Source of the DNA: Epiperipatus broadwayi
Lineage: Eukaryota > Onychophora > Udeonychophora > Euonychophora > Peripatidae
DNA: 64,000 bases
Assembly: GCA_028023455.1 (NCBI GenBank)
Contig: JAQFVV010000002.1
Coordinates: forward strand, 33,675,725-33,739,724
Reading direction: 5' to 3'
The notes beneath the pieces were generated by a model. That model was not told where the DNA came from and ran no database searches. It saw only the letters and a list, made by a program, of their open reading frames with translations. A program made the position numbers and the translations under genes. Positions 43,331 to 52,999 of this stretch are shown here, piece after piece; within the stretch, counting starts at the first letter, position 1; the number at the start of each line of letters is the position of its first letter.

Positions 43331-43857
43331 ATATTGGTCAGACCAGTCATAGAATAAATATAAGAAAGGGAGAACACATTTTGGCAATTAGAGAAAATTG
43401 AATTCATCAGTCATTTAGTCACACATTAAATTAACTAACCATGATATCAATTCTAATAAAACACATATTCTGGCAAAAATTGAACATAATGACCAGAGAT
43501 CAATAAGGGAAGCTAGAGAGATTTTTAAAAGGCCTAAGAGCATAAATGAACAGTGTGAATTAAAGAAAATTAACAATATTTGGAAAAAAAACTATTGGAG
43601 GATAAAATATTTATTAAAGCTTTTCAACCAATAGAATTTGAGAACGAATAGAAAATAGCAAAGGAAAAAAATAACAATTTTAAATCTCACCACACACATT
43701 CTTATGATTTGAGAAAGAAGAAACTCTGAGGAAAGAAAGTACTTGTTATTGTACTGAAATGTCAGTTATTTAGCTATTATATTTTTATTACATGGAAGCT
43801 CTGGGAAATAATACTATGAGTTCATTTATCCGTGAGAATATTAGAATTAACAATATA
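43296..43857 (+). mobile_element. PLE downstream pseudo-LTR with GIY-YIG end
   Basis: Direct copy of 40878-41433. It opens with the GIY-YIG start (CPGVYKIPCEFVYIHILVRP, compare GVYQISCKNC in the other PLE), continues INIRKGEHILAIREN and AKIEHNDQRSIREAREIFKR with one frameshift, and has the hammerhead at 43721-43768. It ends at the short TA run at 43856. The nuclease is broken: the Cys pair and YIG are altered and stops are present. Confidence 0.82.
43721..43768 (+). ncRNA. Hammerhead motif, downstream PLE pseudo-LTR
   Basis: Helix I AACT (43722-43725) with AGTT (43764-43767), four pairs. Core CTGAGGA 43726-43732, helix II AGTAC (43738-43742) with GTACT (43751-43755), GAAATGTC 43756-43763. 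There are five unpaired bases between core and helix II (a GAAA duplication relative to the upstream twin), which would weaken it. Confidence 0.62.
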
Positions 43858-44040
43858 TATATATATATATTAAACCAATCAAATATCTCTGCATACTGCT
43901 CATATCAAAGTATTAGTTTTTGCTAATCAAATTAGAAATACATATACTCTCTTTTGCTCTAATGAGAATATTAATTTGATGCTTTATTTTAATTTACATT
44001 TTGTTTCCAATCAAATACCGATATAAACAAAACTTAAGCC

Positions 44041-44320
44041 AATAAACATCACATGACCACCACTTCTTATGCTTGTGTATAATTGTTTTAAAACAGGCAA
44101 AACTCACTATATGTATTGCCATGCACAGCAAGCTAGAGTAATCAATGAATGCCAAAAGGCATCTTCACTGATGAAGGCCACAAGCCAGAAACTAGTCTGA
44201 GGATATTGGATGAGTAGGCACTAGAAAGGGATTTTATGCACAAGCCTTCTGGCATCCATTGATTACTCTGGCTTGCTGTGTGTGGCAAAATATATATAGT
44301 GAGTTTTGCCTGTTTTAAAA
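44041..44320 (+). mobile_element. HHR1 foldback element with hammerhead
   Basis: Outer end AAACATCACATGACCACCAC at 44045, left arm GCAAAACTCACTATATGTAT, then directly into a sense hammerhead and the right arm AAAGGGATTTTATGCACAAG through TATAGTGAGTTTTGCC. Both arms carry the same unusual TATATAGTGAG variant, suggesting the arms were copied from each other or coevolved by conversion. Confidence 0.85.
44163..44216 (+). ncRNA. Hammerhead ribozyme motif (HHR1)
   Basis: CTTCA then core CTGATGA 44168-44174, GGCC-ACAA-GCC helix II, GAAACTAGTC 44188-44197, TGAGGATATTGGAT. TTCA/TGAG pairs next to the core. The distal ATCCAA strand is deleted. The core is intact and the helix III palindrome ACTAGT is intact. 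Confidence 0.72.
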
Positions 44321-44519
44321 CTTATAAACAGAACTTATTAAATATTAATTTGATAAAAGAAGGGCAGCATATTTATATGAGCTGCTGTGAGGATTTGATT
44401 GCTGCAATATCTACAATTGGGTTTATTAACTGTATTCAATAGCTTATTTTGTATATATTTAATATTTAAATACATGTATAGTATATATACTTTAAGCTAG
44501 ATGTAATTAGAGGGAATTT

Positions 44520-45160
44520 GACTTTTAAGCTTCATTTAGTCATCTATTCCATCTTTTACAACCAGTACACATGACCACATACATATGGAAAAAGATAAAT
44601 GATCTCCAATATATTGGGCATATAAGATGAAGTGATGACTAAAGAGAACTTGAGAGTCTGAGTTCAAATTCCCTCTAATTATATAAAGTATATATACTAT
44701 ACATGTATTTAAATATTACATATTCAGCCTGCATTCTGCCCATTCTTTTTGCTGTGCATTTAAATGGGCTTAAGGTTCTAGTTATGAGGGTCAGACTGAC
44801 TTACAGTCAACATGGGTTTGGCATGACAAAATTGGCAACAAGGCCTTTGAGAATTCCATCATCAGATGTTCAATAATATGAATGGCTGAAGAAAGAGAGT
44901 GGATAAGACTTGAAGCCTGTCCATTAAAGTTTGAAGATTTGCTATCTTAATATAAATCGAGCACTGATTATAAATATGGGTAGAAGATTATGATCTGGAC
45001 CAAATGTTGAGTATTGGTTCAGCATGAAATACGTATATTGGAAATTATTTATCTTTTTCATATGTATGTGGTCACATGTATCGGTTGTATAAGATGGAGC
45101 CTATGACTAAAGGGAGTTTGAAAGTCTGGGATCAAATTCCCTCTAATCATATATATATAT
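44520..45160. mobile_element. HHR2 inverted pair
   Basis: The minus-oriented part (about 44530-44690; ACCAGTACACATGACCACAT, AAAAAGATAAATGATCTCCA) and the plus-oriented part (about 44900-45155; GCCTGTCCATTAAAGTTTGA, TGTGGTCACATGTATCGGTT) are inverted copies. In the plus copy the ribozyme has ATGTTGA for CTGATGA, while TTGGTTCAGCAT-GAAA-TACGTATATTGG is intact. So GAAA and the AUACGUAU palindrome are preserved but the first core box is broken. Confidence 0.7.
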
Positions 45161-45164
45161 AATG

Positions 45165-45685
45165 ATTTTAAAATATGACAATTTTACTGATACTAAAATA
45201 TATAATGATTGGAATATCATATTTTATGTTAGAACTATAGCAGTAAGTTCAAATAATAATGATTAAACTTCAGAATAAATAAAAATAAACTATATTTCTA
45301 TAATCAAATAATTATTTTTATTTTTAAAATTAATCTACTTACTGTACAAAATCAATATTTAATTACGTTTGACAAATTTTTCAGATGGAAGTGACCTGCG
45401 TGAAAAATTAAATTATGAAAATATACAAATAATTCACAGAATTTAAATCATTAATGGATACGTTTAGACTAATTTTATATTCAATATGTAACATTATATT
45501 AAGTAATGCCAGCTTATATTAACATTGAATATTTAATTTAAGAATAAATTAATTTACTTTTGACAGAATTGATCTAAATATGTATTATTCAAAATTTTTA
45601 TTATGCAAGCAAAATTTCAAATGTGAACTTTAACATTTTTACAATAAATAAATTAGTTCGTTTGCGTATTTCCAAACAAAATTAA
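45165..45685. other. AT-rich stretch, no gene recognised
   Basis: No protein, RNA gene or shared repeat recognised. Confidence 0.4.
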
Positions 45686-45689
45686 ATTT

Positions 45690-45830
45690 ATTAAAACAGG
45701 CAAAACTCATCCGTATTGCCACACTGCAAACTAGAATAATCAATGGATGCCAGAAGGTTGTGCATAAAATCCCCATCTAGTGTCTACTCATCCAATATCG
45801 CCAGACTAGTCTCTGGCTTGTGGCGTCAGT
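45690..45830 (-). mobile_element. HHR1 half-element, ribozyme deleted in core
   Basis: GGCAAAACTCATCCGTATTG arm, ATCCCCATCTAGTGTCTACT, ATCCAATATCGCCAGACTAG, then CTCTGGCTTGTGGCGTCAGT. On the minus strand CTGACG runs directly into CCACAAG and GAAA is GAGA, so the core is damaged. It abuts the repeat of 45835. Confidence 0.68.
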
Positions 45831-45834
45831 GAGT

Positions 45835-45990
45835 AAAATTAAAGTTGTGATTATTAAGCACATAGGAAGTATGTAAATACTTTAGGAAAAGATTTTAACC
45901 TTTATCATATGTCCCTGGAACATTTATAATAGTCAAACGATGTTTTTTTTTACTATAGAGGAACCTTTCAAACCAAAATAAAAAGAAAGT
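45835..45990 (-). repeat. Fragment of the 27.5-kb tandem family
   Basis: On the minus strand it matches the segment with GAGGTTTGAAAGGTTCCTCT, the TCGTTTGACTATTATAAATG block and AAAGCCTTTCTCTAAAG-like sequence of 28050-28165. It shows that family is dispersed, not only local. Confidence 0.7.
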
Positions 45991-46079
45991 ATTGGGTGTG
46001 AGTTAATTTATGATAATAGCAAGGAAAGTAGTTTATTATTTAAGGTTCGAACAAGATTATCAAGCATATACACATAAAT

Positions 46080-46485
46080 ATAAATTGTGAGTGATTTAGT
46101 ATGCAAGTGTGTAAGGAAGGCATGGAAAATATTAGGCATCTGTTAATTGAATGTAAATTATTACAAGCAGAACGAGTACAAATAATGAAGTTGTGGGAGA
46201 ATAAATATAAATAAAGTCATTATACAGAAAGTGAATTCTTGATTTTTATGCTGGGTTTGAAAAAAAGATAAGGGGCATCTAGATATAAAGGCCATAGAGT
46301 GGACAAAAATGACATTGTGAAAATGAGATGGAGCAAGATAAAGAAGAATATGGGAAAAACATAGAGTGGAGAATGGAAAGGGAAGATAAGGTGGCTAAGA
46401 GGTTTCTCTGGGCATAGTGGCTGAGAAATTCCTGACTCTGATAAAGGAAAAGCCATAGAGCATCACATCACATCACATAGTAAAT
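46080..46485 (+). pseudogene. LINE 3' end, second copy
   Basis: VCKEGMENIRHLLIECKLLQ, then AERVQIMKLWENKYK and a stop, followed by the untranslated region with TCTAGATATAAAGGCCATAG, GTTTCTCTGGGCATAGTGGC and the tail CATCACATCACATCACATAG. It is the same family as 36264-36680 in opposite orientation. The tail of ATCAC repeats marks the true 3' end. The group (CR1-like versus Jockey-like) is unclear; it might be the missing 3' end of the CR1-like element at 51.4-54 kb, but nothing overlaps to prove it. Confidence 0.75.
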
Positions 46486-46489
46486 AAAT

Positions 46490-47155
46490 ATCATATTTTA
46501 AAGTTTTATATTTATTAATAAAATTAATTTATATAGTATATGAATATACATAATAAAATTAATGTTTACTTATACTTCTTAAAATAATTTGATTTATGAT
46601 AAGAGATTAAAAGATGTATTCTTGAAATCTAAAAATTTGACAATTCTGGAAAAGCTCCAAAACAAGAGATTTTGGATTAATGTGTTTTATCTAGTCTTAT
46701 ACAGTTAATTAATAGAAATGATATTAAATCTTTACATATCCTCTACAGTGTTTTCTATCCTTTCAGCTATTGATGATAAAATGATCAATATGCCACATAA
46801 CATTTTTTCAGGTTTTCCATTCATCAATTGCTTTAAAAAGAACTCACAACCCATCAACACCTCAACATTACATTTGTTTAACTACAATTACTTCCCTCAC
46901 TTAATATTAAAACTTGAATTTTGAAATTAGCAGTACTGTGTTTCTCCAAAAATAAAACTCTGTCTTATATTAATTTTTGCCCCAAAACATGACCTAAGCC
47001 TTATTTTCAGGGAATGTTTTATTTATGTATAAGAATCAACATTTATTCAAAACAATAATTGAATAGTAACTTTATCTTTCCTATTGCATTGCCAAATCTA
47101 TATAATATTAATATCATCTATGTTTTTATTACTTTCACAATGCTTTTTAAAGCCT
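46490..47155. other. AT-rich stretch, no gene recognised
   Basis: No protein recognised. The open frame 46718-46924 has no motif. Confidence 0.4.
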
Positions 47156-47989
47156 AATATGACGGTTTTGATTACCCCAGCAATCTTCTTCAGAACTATA
47201 ACAAACATAATACAAATACATGAATATATATAACAAACATTGAACATAAAATACATGAATATAAAGATACATGAACATATAATTTTACATTATATATATA
47301 TACATCTTATAATCATCATTTAATTATTACTTTTTTATATACACCTGGGTCTCTTTTTACCCGGACTTATTTAACATGATTTTGAAGTTACGCGTTTCCA
47401 TGTTTCACCGGAAGTCGAACTCCGATAATGGGCTATTACTTTAAATAATAAATTTTGCACACTTACATTATATTGAAAGTAATAGCACATTATTGGAATT
47501 CGACTTTCATCTTAGTAATTTCAATATTTTCAGTGCTTTATAATAATAAGATTTTATGCAATAATGAAATTAAAATCATGATTTCCACATTTTATGTATA
47601 CACACATTAAATTTTACAAGATTATAATGTAAATTTATTCAAACATTGTGCGTGTTAATTTTGCATTTTAAATCACATTCTGATATTGCTTTTTAAAAAA
47701 GAAAGTAATCAATTATTAATCATTTAGTGTCCGCAAGATTATTTTTAATCAGTAATAGCAGTGAGCACAATTAAAATTGAAAATTAAAAAATTAAAGACA
47801 AAATAAGAATTTAATTTTTAGTTGTTAGATTAATTACTAATTATGTTGTCACCCAAAAACCATTAACAACATGAGAGTGACATTGGCGCTAGTTGTATTT
47901 CCTCTTGTGAAGAATCTGACTTTTTACCAGTTTGCAAACGAACCTGTTTATCGGCAAATAGCGATAATAATTAAAATGGGTATTAAAAA

Positions 47990-48305
47990 AAATGTAAATT
48001 ACTGTAAATTATGCATAAAAATATATTGTTTTGAATAAAATTAAATATTATAGTTAAAAAAAGTTTGTCTTGTATCAATTTTTTTCAAATTTGAAATTTT
48101 TTATTAGTCATATTTTATTTCCTTTTTTTTTTTCACGAATTTTAAAGTAATTTTACATTGGTGCTTTGCTGTTAAGCGATTTTTGAAAAATCTCAGTCTG
48201 TATCCCCCCTTTTTCAAGGTAAGTTATGTCTACTTTTGTGCAATTTCGTTTGCGCGTGTTTTCTGAGGAACCTATCTATCACGTAAAACTAGACCCAGGT
48301 GTATT
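47990..48305. repeat. Long dispersed repeat, copy 2
   Basis: Reverse complement of 5385-5700. Reads TTATGCATAAAAATATATTG, AGTTTGTCTTGTATCAATTT, CCCCCCTTTTTCAAGGTAAG, TGTGCAATTTCGTTTGCGCG, TTTTCTGAGGAACCTATCTA, GACCCAGGTGTATTA. The splice-donor-like CAAGGTAAGT and GC-richer flanks suggest a promoter and first-exon segment of a larger transposon. No protein is readable. Confidence 0.78.
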
Positions 48306-48658
48306 ATATATTTCACTCTTTTTTATATTCTATATTTATCACTCAATACTTCCTATATATATATTTACTTTTATTTCATTTATTTTTTATTTTATTCAAT
48401 ATGTATAAAAGATATAATGTTAGAGTTAAATATTTAAAAGATTAATAAGAGTAAAATAAAAAATAAATGAAAAAAAAAATAATTATAGGAAGTATTAATT
48501 GATAAATATAGAGTATAAAGAGAGTAAAATGTATAATATATATAAAGATAATAATTAAATGATGATTATAAGATGTATATATATAAAATGTAAAATTATA
48601 TGCTCATGTATATTTGTATTCTTATATTTGTACTATGTTTGTTATAGTTCTGAAGAAG

Positions 48659-48924
48659 CATCACATGATCACCATCTCTTACACTAGCACATAATTGTTT
48701 ATAAACAATGCAAAACTCTCCATATAGTAGTGCCACCCTGTGCCAAACAGAATAATCAATGGATGCCAGAAGGCTTGTGCATAAAATCATTATCTAATGC
48801 CTACTCATCCAATATCCCCAGACTAGTTTGTGGCTTGTGGCCCTCATCAGTGAGAAGCCTTCTGGCATCCATTGATTACTCTGGTTGGCACAGGGTGTCA
48901 CTACTATATGGAGAGTTTTGCCTT
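48659..48924 (+). mobile_element. HHR1 element with 12-bp target duplication and known empty site
   Basis: GTTCTGAAGAAG is repeated exactly at 48647-48658 and 48925-48936. The element starts CATCACATGATCACCATCTC and ends GGAGAGTTTTGCCTT. The target is the right arm of the 47-49 kb inverted repeat. The left arm (47185-47196) shows the same sequence uninterrupted, so the pre-insertion state is visible. The antisense hammerhead has CTGATGA and ACTAGT, but CAAAC in place of GAAAC. Confidence 0.95.
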
Positions 48925-49119
48925 GTTCTGAAGAAGATTGCTGGGGCAATCAAAATCCATATTAGGTTGTAAAAAAGCATTGTAAAAGTAATAAAGAACA
49001 TAGATGATATTAATTTTAATTGAAGAATTATGAGATAGGCAGCAAAAAATTCTGAAATGTTTTTTTTTATTTCACAGGAATGTATAATTGTAAGCACATA
49101 CATCATAACACGATGTATA

Positions 49120-49235
49120 TAATGCTAAAGTTAAAGTTCTGATTATTTATTAAGTGTATAGGAAGTATGTAAATATTTTAGAGAAAGGCTTTATAACGTT
49201 TATCATATGCGCCTTGAGTATTATTACACTTAATA
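49120..49235 (-). repeat. Fragment of the 27.5-kb tandem family
   Basis: Contains the complement of GCGCATATGATAAACGTTAT, AAAGCCTTTCTCTAAAATAT and TTACATACTTCC, matching the end of the tandem copies at about 28110-28165 and the fragment at 45835-45990. It lies immediately downstream of the large inverted repeat. Confidence 0.65.
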
Positions 49236-49239
49236 TATA

Positions 49240-49925
49240 TATATGTGTGTACAGATAAAAACTAATAAATAGTAATATAAATGCTTTTTTATTTGACCAC
49301 TTGGGGAGATGATATTGAATGGATGATGATATTTAATATATATTTCACATGCAATATAATAATATAACGCAGATTTCACTCTCTGATTTATAACAACTCG
49401 ATAAACTAATGCTGATAGATGGTAGCATTATATATTTTTCATAATTGATTGACATTCGACTATTGTTTTATACATATCTCATTGCATATTAAGTGTAATA
49501 ATATTCATTATATTAAGTGTAATAATATTCATTGCAGTTACTTTTGTTCCAATATTTTAATTGTTAAACTGTGGTTATTTATAGCTATATCTAATATATA
49601 AATCTACACACACAATATCAGTCGTGCAACTTAGTAGGACTATATATTTTTGGAAAAATTCTGATTCAACTAACATAAACATTTTGTGCTTTTCTGAAAG
49701 TATGTAACGGTGGCAATTTACTTTTAACTACACATTGAATGATTTTCACCGTTTGAAATTAATTGTCAAATGTCTTTAGAAAAATACAAACTTTATTTAA
49801 CCTTTTCAAGTACATTTGACTCCTTAGTAATAGCATATAGTTTTGTATATAACATTGGAGTGATATTATTCTCTGTTCTTCGGGCATTGCCACTGATAGA
49901 ACTAGCGTGGAAATCAAACTTAAAA
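49240..49925. other. AT-rich stretch, no gene recognised
   Basis: No gene. Contains a 28-bp tandem duplication TTAAGTGTAATAATATTCAT (twice) at about 49487-49536. Confidence 0.45.
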
Positions 49926-49929
49926 CAGT

Positions 49930-50185
49930 GACAAACCCTCCATACAGTAGTGCCACCCAGTGTTAGCCAGCATAATCAATGGATGCAAGAAGATTTGTGC
50001 AAAAAATTCCTATCTAATGTACTTAAGTAGATACTAGGTAGTAGGCACTAGATAGGAATTTTATACACAAACCTTCTTGCATCCTTTGATTACTATGGCT
50101 TATACTGGGTGATGCTATTGTATGGAGAGTTATTATTGTTTTCACAGTTTATATAAACATAGAAAATGGTGATCATGTGATGCTT
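49930..50185 (-). mobile_element. HHR1 element without ribozyme
   Basis: Arms CCATACAGTAGTGCCACCCA and ACTGGGTGATGCTATTGTAT, with ATTCCTATCTAATGTACTTA and AGTAGGCACTAGATAGGAAT forming the inner pair. The outer end is TGGTGATCATGTGATGCTTA at about 50166. The hammerhead was deleted at the inner junction near 50025. Confidence 0.78.
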
Positions 50186-50384
50186 AATGATTTAAATCAT
50201 GTAATGTTCTAGCTAACTAGACTATTTATACAGAAATAGCCTAATCGGTTAAAGTATAACACCTTAAATTCAATATTGATGCATCTAAAGATCCCAAGTT
50301 TGATTCCCATAATAGTACTGTCATTGATAAGATGAGCAACATCTGAAAGAGAGATAATACCACTCAATAGGTTATCATATATAA

Positions 50385-51445
50385 CAGCATTTCTTAAACT
50401 ATGGGTCATGACCCAAATGGGGTCACGAAGTGAAAAGTTGGGGTCACAAAAATTTAATTCAAATACATGAATTCAAAGAAATATTAGTCACAATTCCTTC
50501 ATTATCTTTAATTTAATATATTATGTTTTCTGTATAGTGCAATTATAAAATCGTAATGATGGCCAAGTTGAGTTGTAAATTATATTTACATATTGGAAAA
50601 TAACACTAAATGCATCATAATAGTGGTGTCACATTGCAATTTCAGCATATAAGTCATTTCAGAATATGCTGCAGTAGTGAGAATAAGGTTGGTGCCACCA
50701 TGATTATATAATGCATTTCCAGTCAAGTTATTTGTTTCAGTTTCATTTCAACAAGTGTCCACATTGCAAGAACAATACAGTATTGTATTTTACTGGTTTA
50801 CTCGACTAAGGTTAGTATTTATTTGAATAAATATTATGAAAGATGTAATTTTTTTTATATAAAAATGCTTGTATATTTTTGTTCTCACTTTTTTATTCAA
50901 AATTTATCATCCTATTAGTTATTATAAAAATTTATTTTTTATTTGAAACTTATTGTCATTTATTCATTAACAAGTAAAAACATATTCCTATTTTTTAAAC
51001 GTAACGGGTAATGTATAATGGATTTATTGATATTTTTAAAATATTAAAAAATAAAAAAGATGGGGATATTAAAAAATAGAACATATGGGAATAAATATGC
51101 TTCGATAATTAAACAAAAAACACAACTGCCACTTGGTGTCTCTGCGAACTAATAAGTACTGTTATTTTATTTATATTTTAGGATAAAAATACTTTTTACC
51201 CATGGATAAATGGTTGAACTTGAGTACCAAAGATAATGATGGAAATGGCAATGGTACAAAGTCTCTTCAATCAGGATCTTGTAATCAGAAAGAGGCATCC
51301 CTAAGATGCGAAAAACAATATATGATGAGACATTTCTCCAATTTGGCTTTACTTTCAATCTCTTTGTTTAATTTGCAATGTTTTGTCTATGGAGTATATG
51401 AAACCTATAAAATTAAAAACGCATTTTGAATCCATTCATCCAAAC
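50385..51445 (+). mobile_element. hAT transposon, 5' end only
   Basis: Begins CAGCATTTCTTAAACTATGG then GTCATGACCCAAATGGGGTC. Such ends with CAG and a GGGTC palindrome are typical of hAT-type terminal inverted repeats (Charlie/Zaphod style). About 800 bases of untranslated region follow, then the transposase N-terminus at 51202. The element stops abruptly at about 51445, where the CR1-like LINE begins, so the transposase body and the right end are missing. Confidence 0.78.
51202..51445 (+). pseudogene. hAT transposase N-terminus with BED zinc finger
   Basis: MDKWLNLSTKDNDGNGNGT is the usual start of SCAND3/ZBED-like hAT transposases. Further on, frame-shifted pieces FSNLALLSI and L-Q-C-F-V-Y-G match the FGFTF...PQC..C part of the BED finger. 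From 51398, MKPIKLKTHFESIHPN matches its second half (S-M-K-P-S-K-L-K-R-H-L-x-x-x-H-P) with both zinc-binding His. The second Cys is Tyr and at least one frameshift separates the halves. It is dead but clearly recognisable. Confidence 0.82.
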
Positions 51446-52870
51446 CTATTACCTTTCCACTTTTCAATTTCTTCACTGCCTCATTCAGCTCATTTTCTGT
51501 AAACATATTATCACTCTATCCTTCATATCTAATATCTTTTCTATATCCATAACATACTTATTTAACATTGTCTCTAATTCTTCTCTAGAGCTACTCTCTA
51601 TTCTTTCATCATCTAGTAATACTATTTCTCTCTTCCCTACATTCCTTCTTTTAATGTATTTCCAAATTGTTTTACTCCCATCTTTCCACTTTTATTAATA
51701 TCCTCCAACAATTTACTATTCAATTTCATTCTCTCGCTAAAATTGTCCACACTTTTCCCATTTAACATTAACATTTCCTCCCCTTTCTTTGTTCTTAATA
51801 GCACACTTATATTCTCTGCATGCTTTTCCCCTCTCTTTTACCCTTTTATTAACTCTCACATACCTATTACTTTTTTTCTGAATATTCTTGGCTAAAATCC
51901 TATATGCCTCTTTTTCTACTTCACTACACCAGTCCTTATATTCATTCCCAAACAACAACTCCATAGTTTTTTCAACTTTTCTTTTATATTCTTCTAAATT
52001 ATTATTATCATTCATTCTCCATCCACATCTTTCACCATTCTTTCTATTCTTATTACTATTTTCCATCACATTACTAACCATTTCTATTATAAAAAAATTA
52101 TGATCACTATTAAACTCTCTCTCTTCATTATCAAATGCTTTAATTTTCTCTACTTTATTCATTCCCTCTTCCTCTACTAATACATAATCTATTGTGTGAA
52201 ATATATTATTTCTAGACTATGCATATTATCCCTCATAAATATTTGACAAATTTCCAATTTTCAAATTCACTCTCTGATAAAAATTCTTCAAAAACTGTCC
52301 ATTCTTGTTATCTACATCATCAATTTCTTCAATATGCTCATTCATATCTCCTATAACCATTACTCTTTTTTCCTTTTCTTTAAAACTCTGTATATCCCAT
52401 ATATATATATGCTACTGTTCTACTCTATTATAGTTTGAATATCCTCAGTTGGCTATATACATTACAGTCACCATCCATTCCTGTCTTTGTAACCTTATCT
52501 CAAACTACAAATGTCCTTGCCATTTAATAGTATTTACATATTTTTTGACATAACTCCTATACAACCACTCTTTTTTCTTTTTCTTTTCTATTTACATCCT
52601 GCCATACCAAACCTTCCAGTATAGGTTCTTCTTCTTTTAGATGTGTTTTCACTACTGCTAGTACCTCAAAACTCTTCATTTTTAATTTCTTTATTTAATT
52701 CCAGCCACTTTTCTGGTCTCCTGCCACATTGCATATTCAAATATCCAATTTTAACAATTTCTTCTTTCCTAACTACTCTTTTATAAATTCTTTTGACTCT
52801 TTCTTTTCCATTACATTTATAAATAATTTGTTTACCATTAGTTTTACTGTCCCATTCCTTCTCCACATCT
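51446..52870 (-). pseudogene. CR1-like LINE ORF2: endonuclease and start of reverse transcriptase
   Basis: Reading down the minus strand: VRKEEIVKIGYLNMQCGRRP (52800 region, start of an APE-type endonuclease), EVLAVVKTHLKEEEP, RVMVIGDMNEHIEEIDD (the GDxN motif, near 52350), IDYVLVEEEGMNKV, EFNSDHNFFIIEM (the SDH motif, near 52110), then a Lys-rich linker (SNRYVRVNKRVKERGKAC...), and finally ENELNEAVKKLKSGKVIGLD at about 51490-51445, the first block of the reverse transcriptase. Everything after that is missing. Catalytic Asp, Asn, Asp and His of the endonuclease are recognisable, but stops and frameshifts interrupt the frame. Confidence 0.85.
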
Positions 52871-52999
52871 ATATTTATATCTAAACCAATTACCCTTTGT
52901 TTATTTCATATATCTTATTCATTTTTCTTCTTTCTGATAACATTGCCACTTAAAACCATACTCCCTTTATAAGTTTCATAAACTACACTCTTTATAAAT

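Larger units (their letters stand above)
47160..49010. mobile_element. Large inverted repeat element with nested HHR1
   Basis: The left arm from about 47105 (ATAATATTAATATCATCTAT) through CAATCTTCTTCAGAACTATA and TTATAATCATCATTTAATTA to CACCTGGGTCTC (47343) is mirrored by the right arm from CCAGGTGTATTATAT (48293) through TTAAATGATGATTATAAG and TGTTTGTTATAGTTCTGAAG to AGATGATATTAATTT (49005). Outer arms are 200 bases or more and the total span is about 1.85 kb. The centre includes the long dispersed repeat (47990-48305) and two inverted patches with GAAGTCGAACTCCGATAATG / TTATTGGAATTCGACTTTC. The HHR1 copy at 48659-48924 is inserted in the right arm. Confidence 0.78.

Noticed and set aside
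51888-52103. Plus-strand open frame of 71 codons
   Set aside because: Antisense of the endonuclease C-terminal part of the CR1-like LINE, rich in Leu, Ser and Phe as antisense of Lys/Glu codons.
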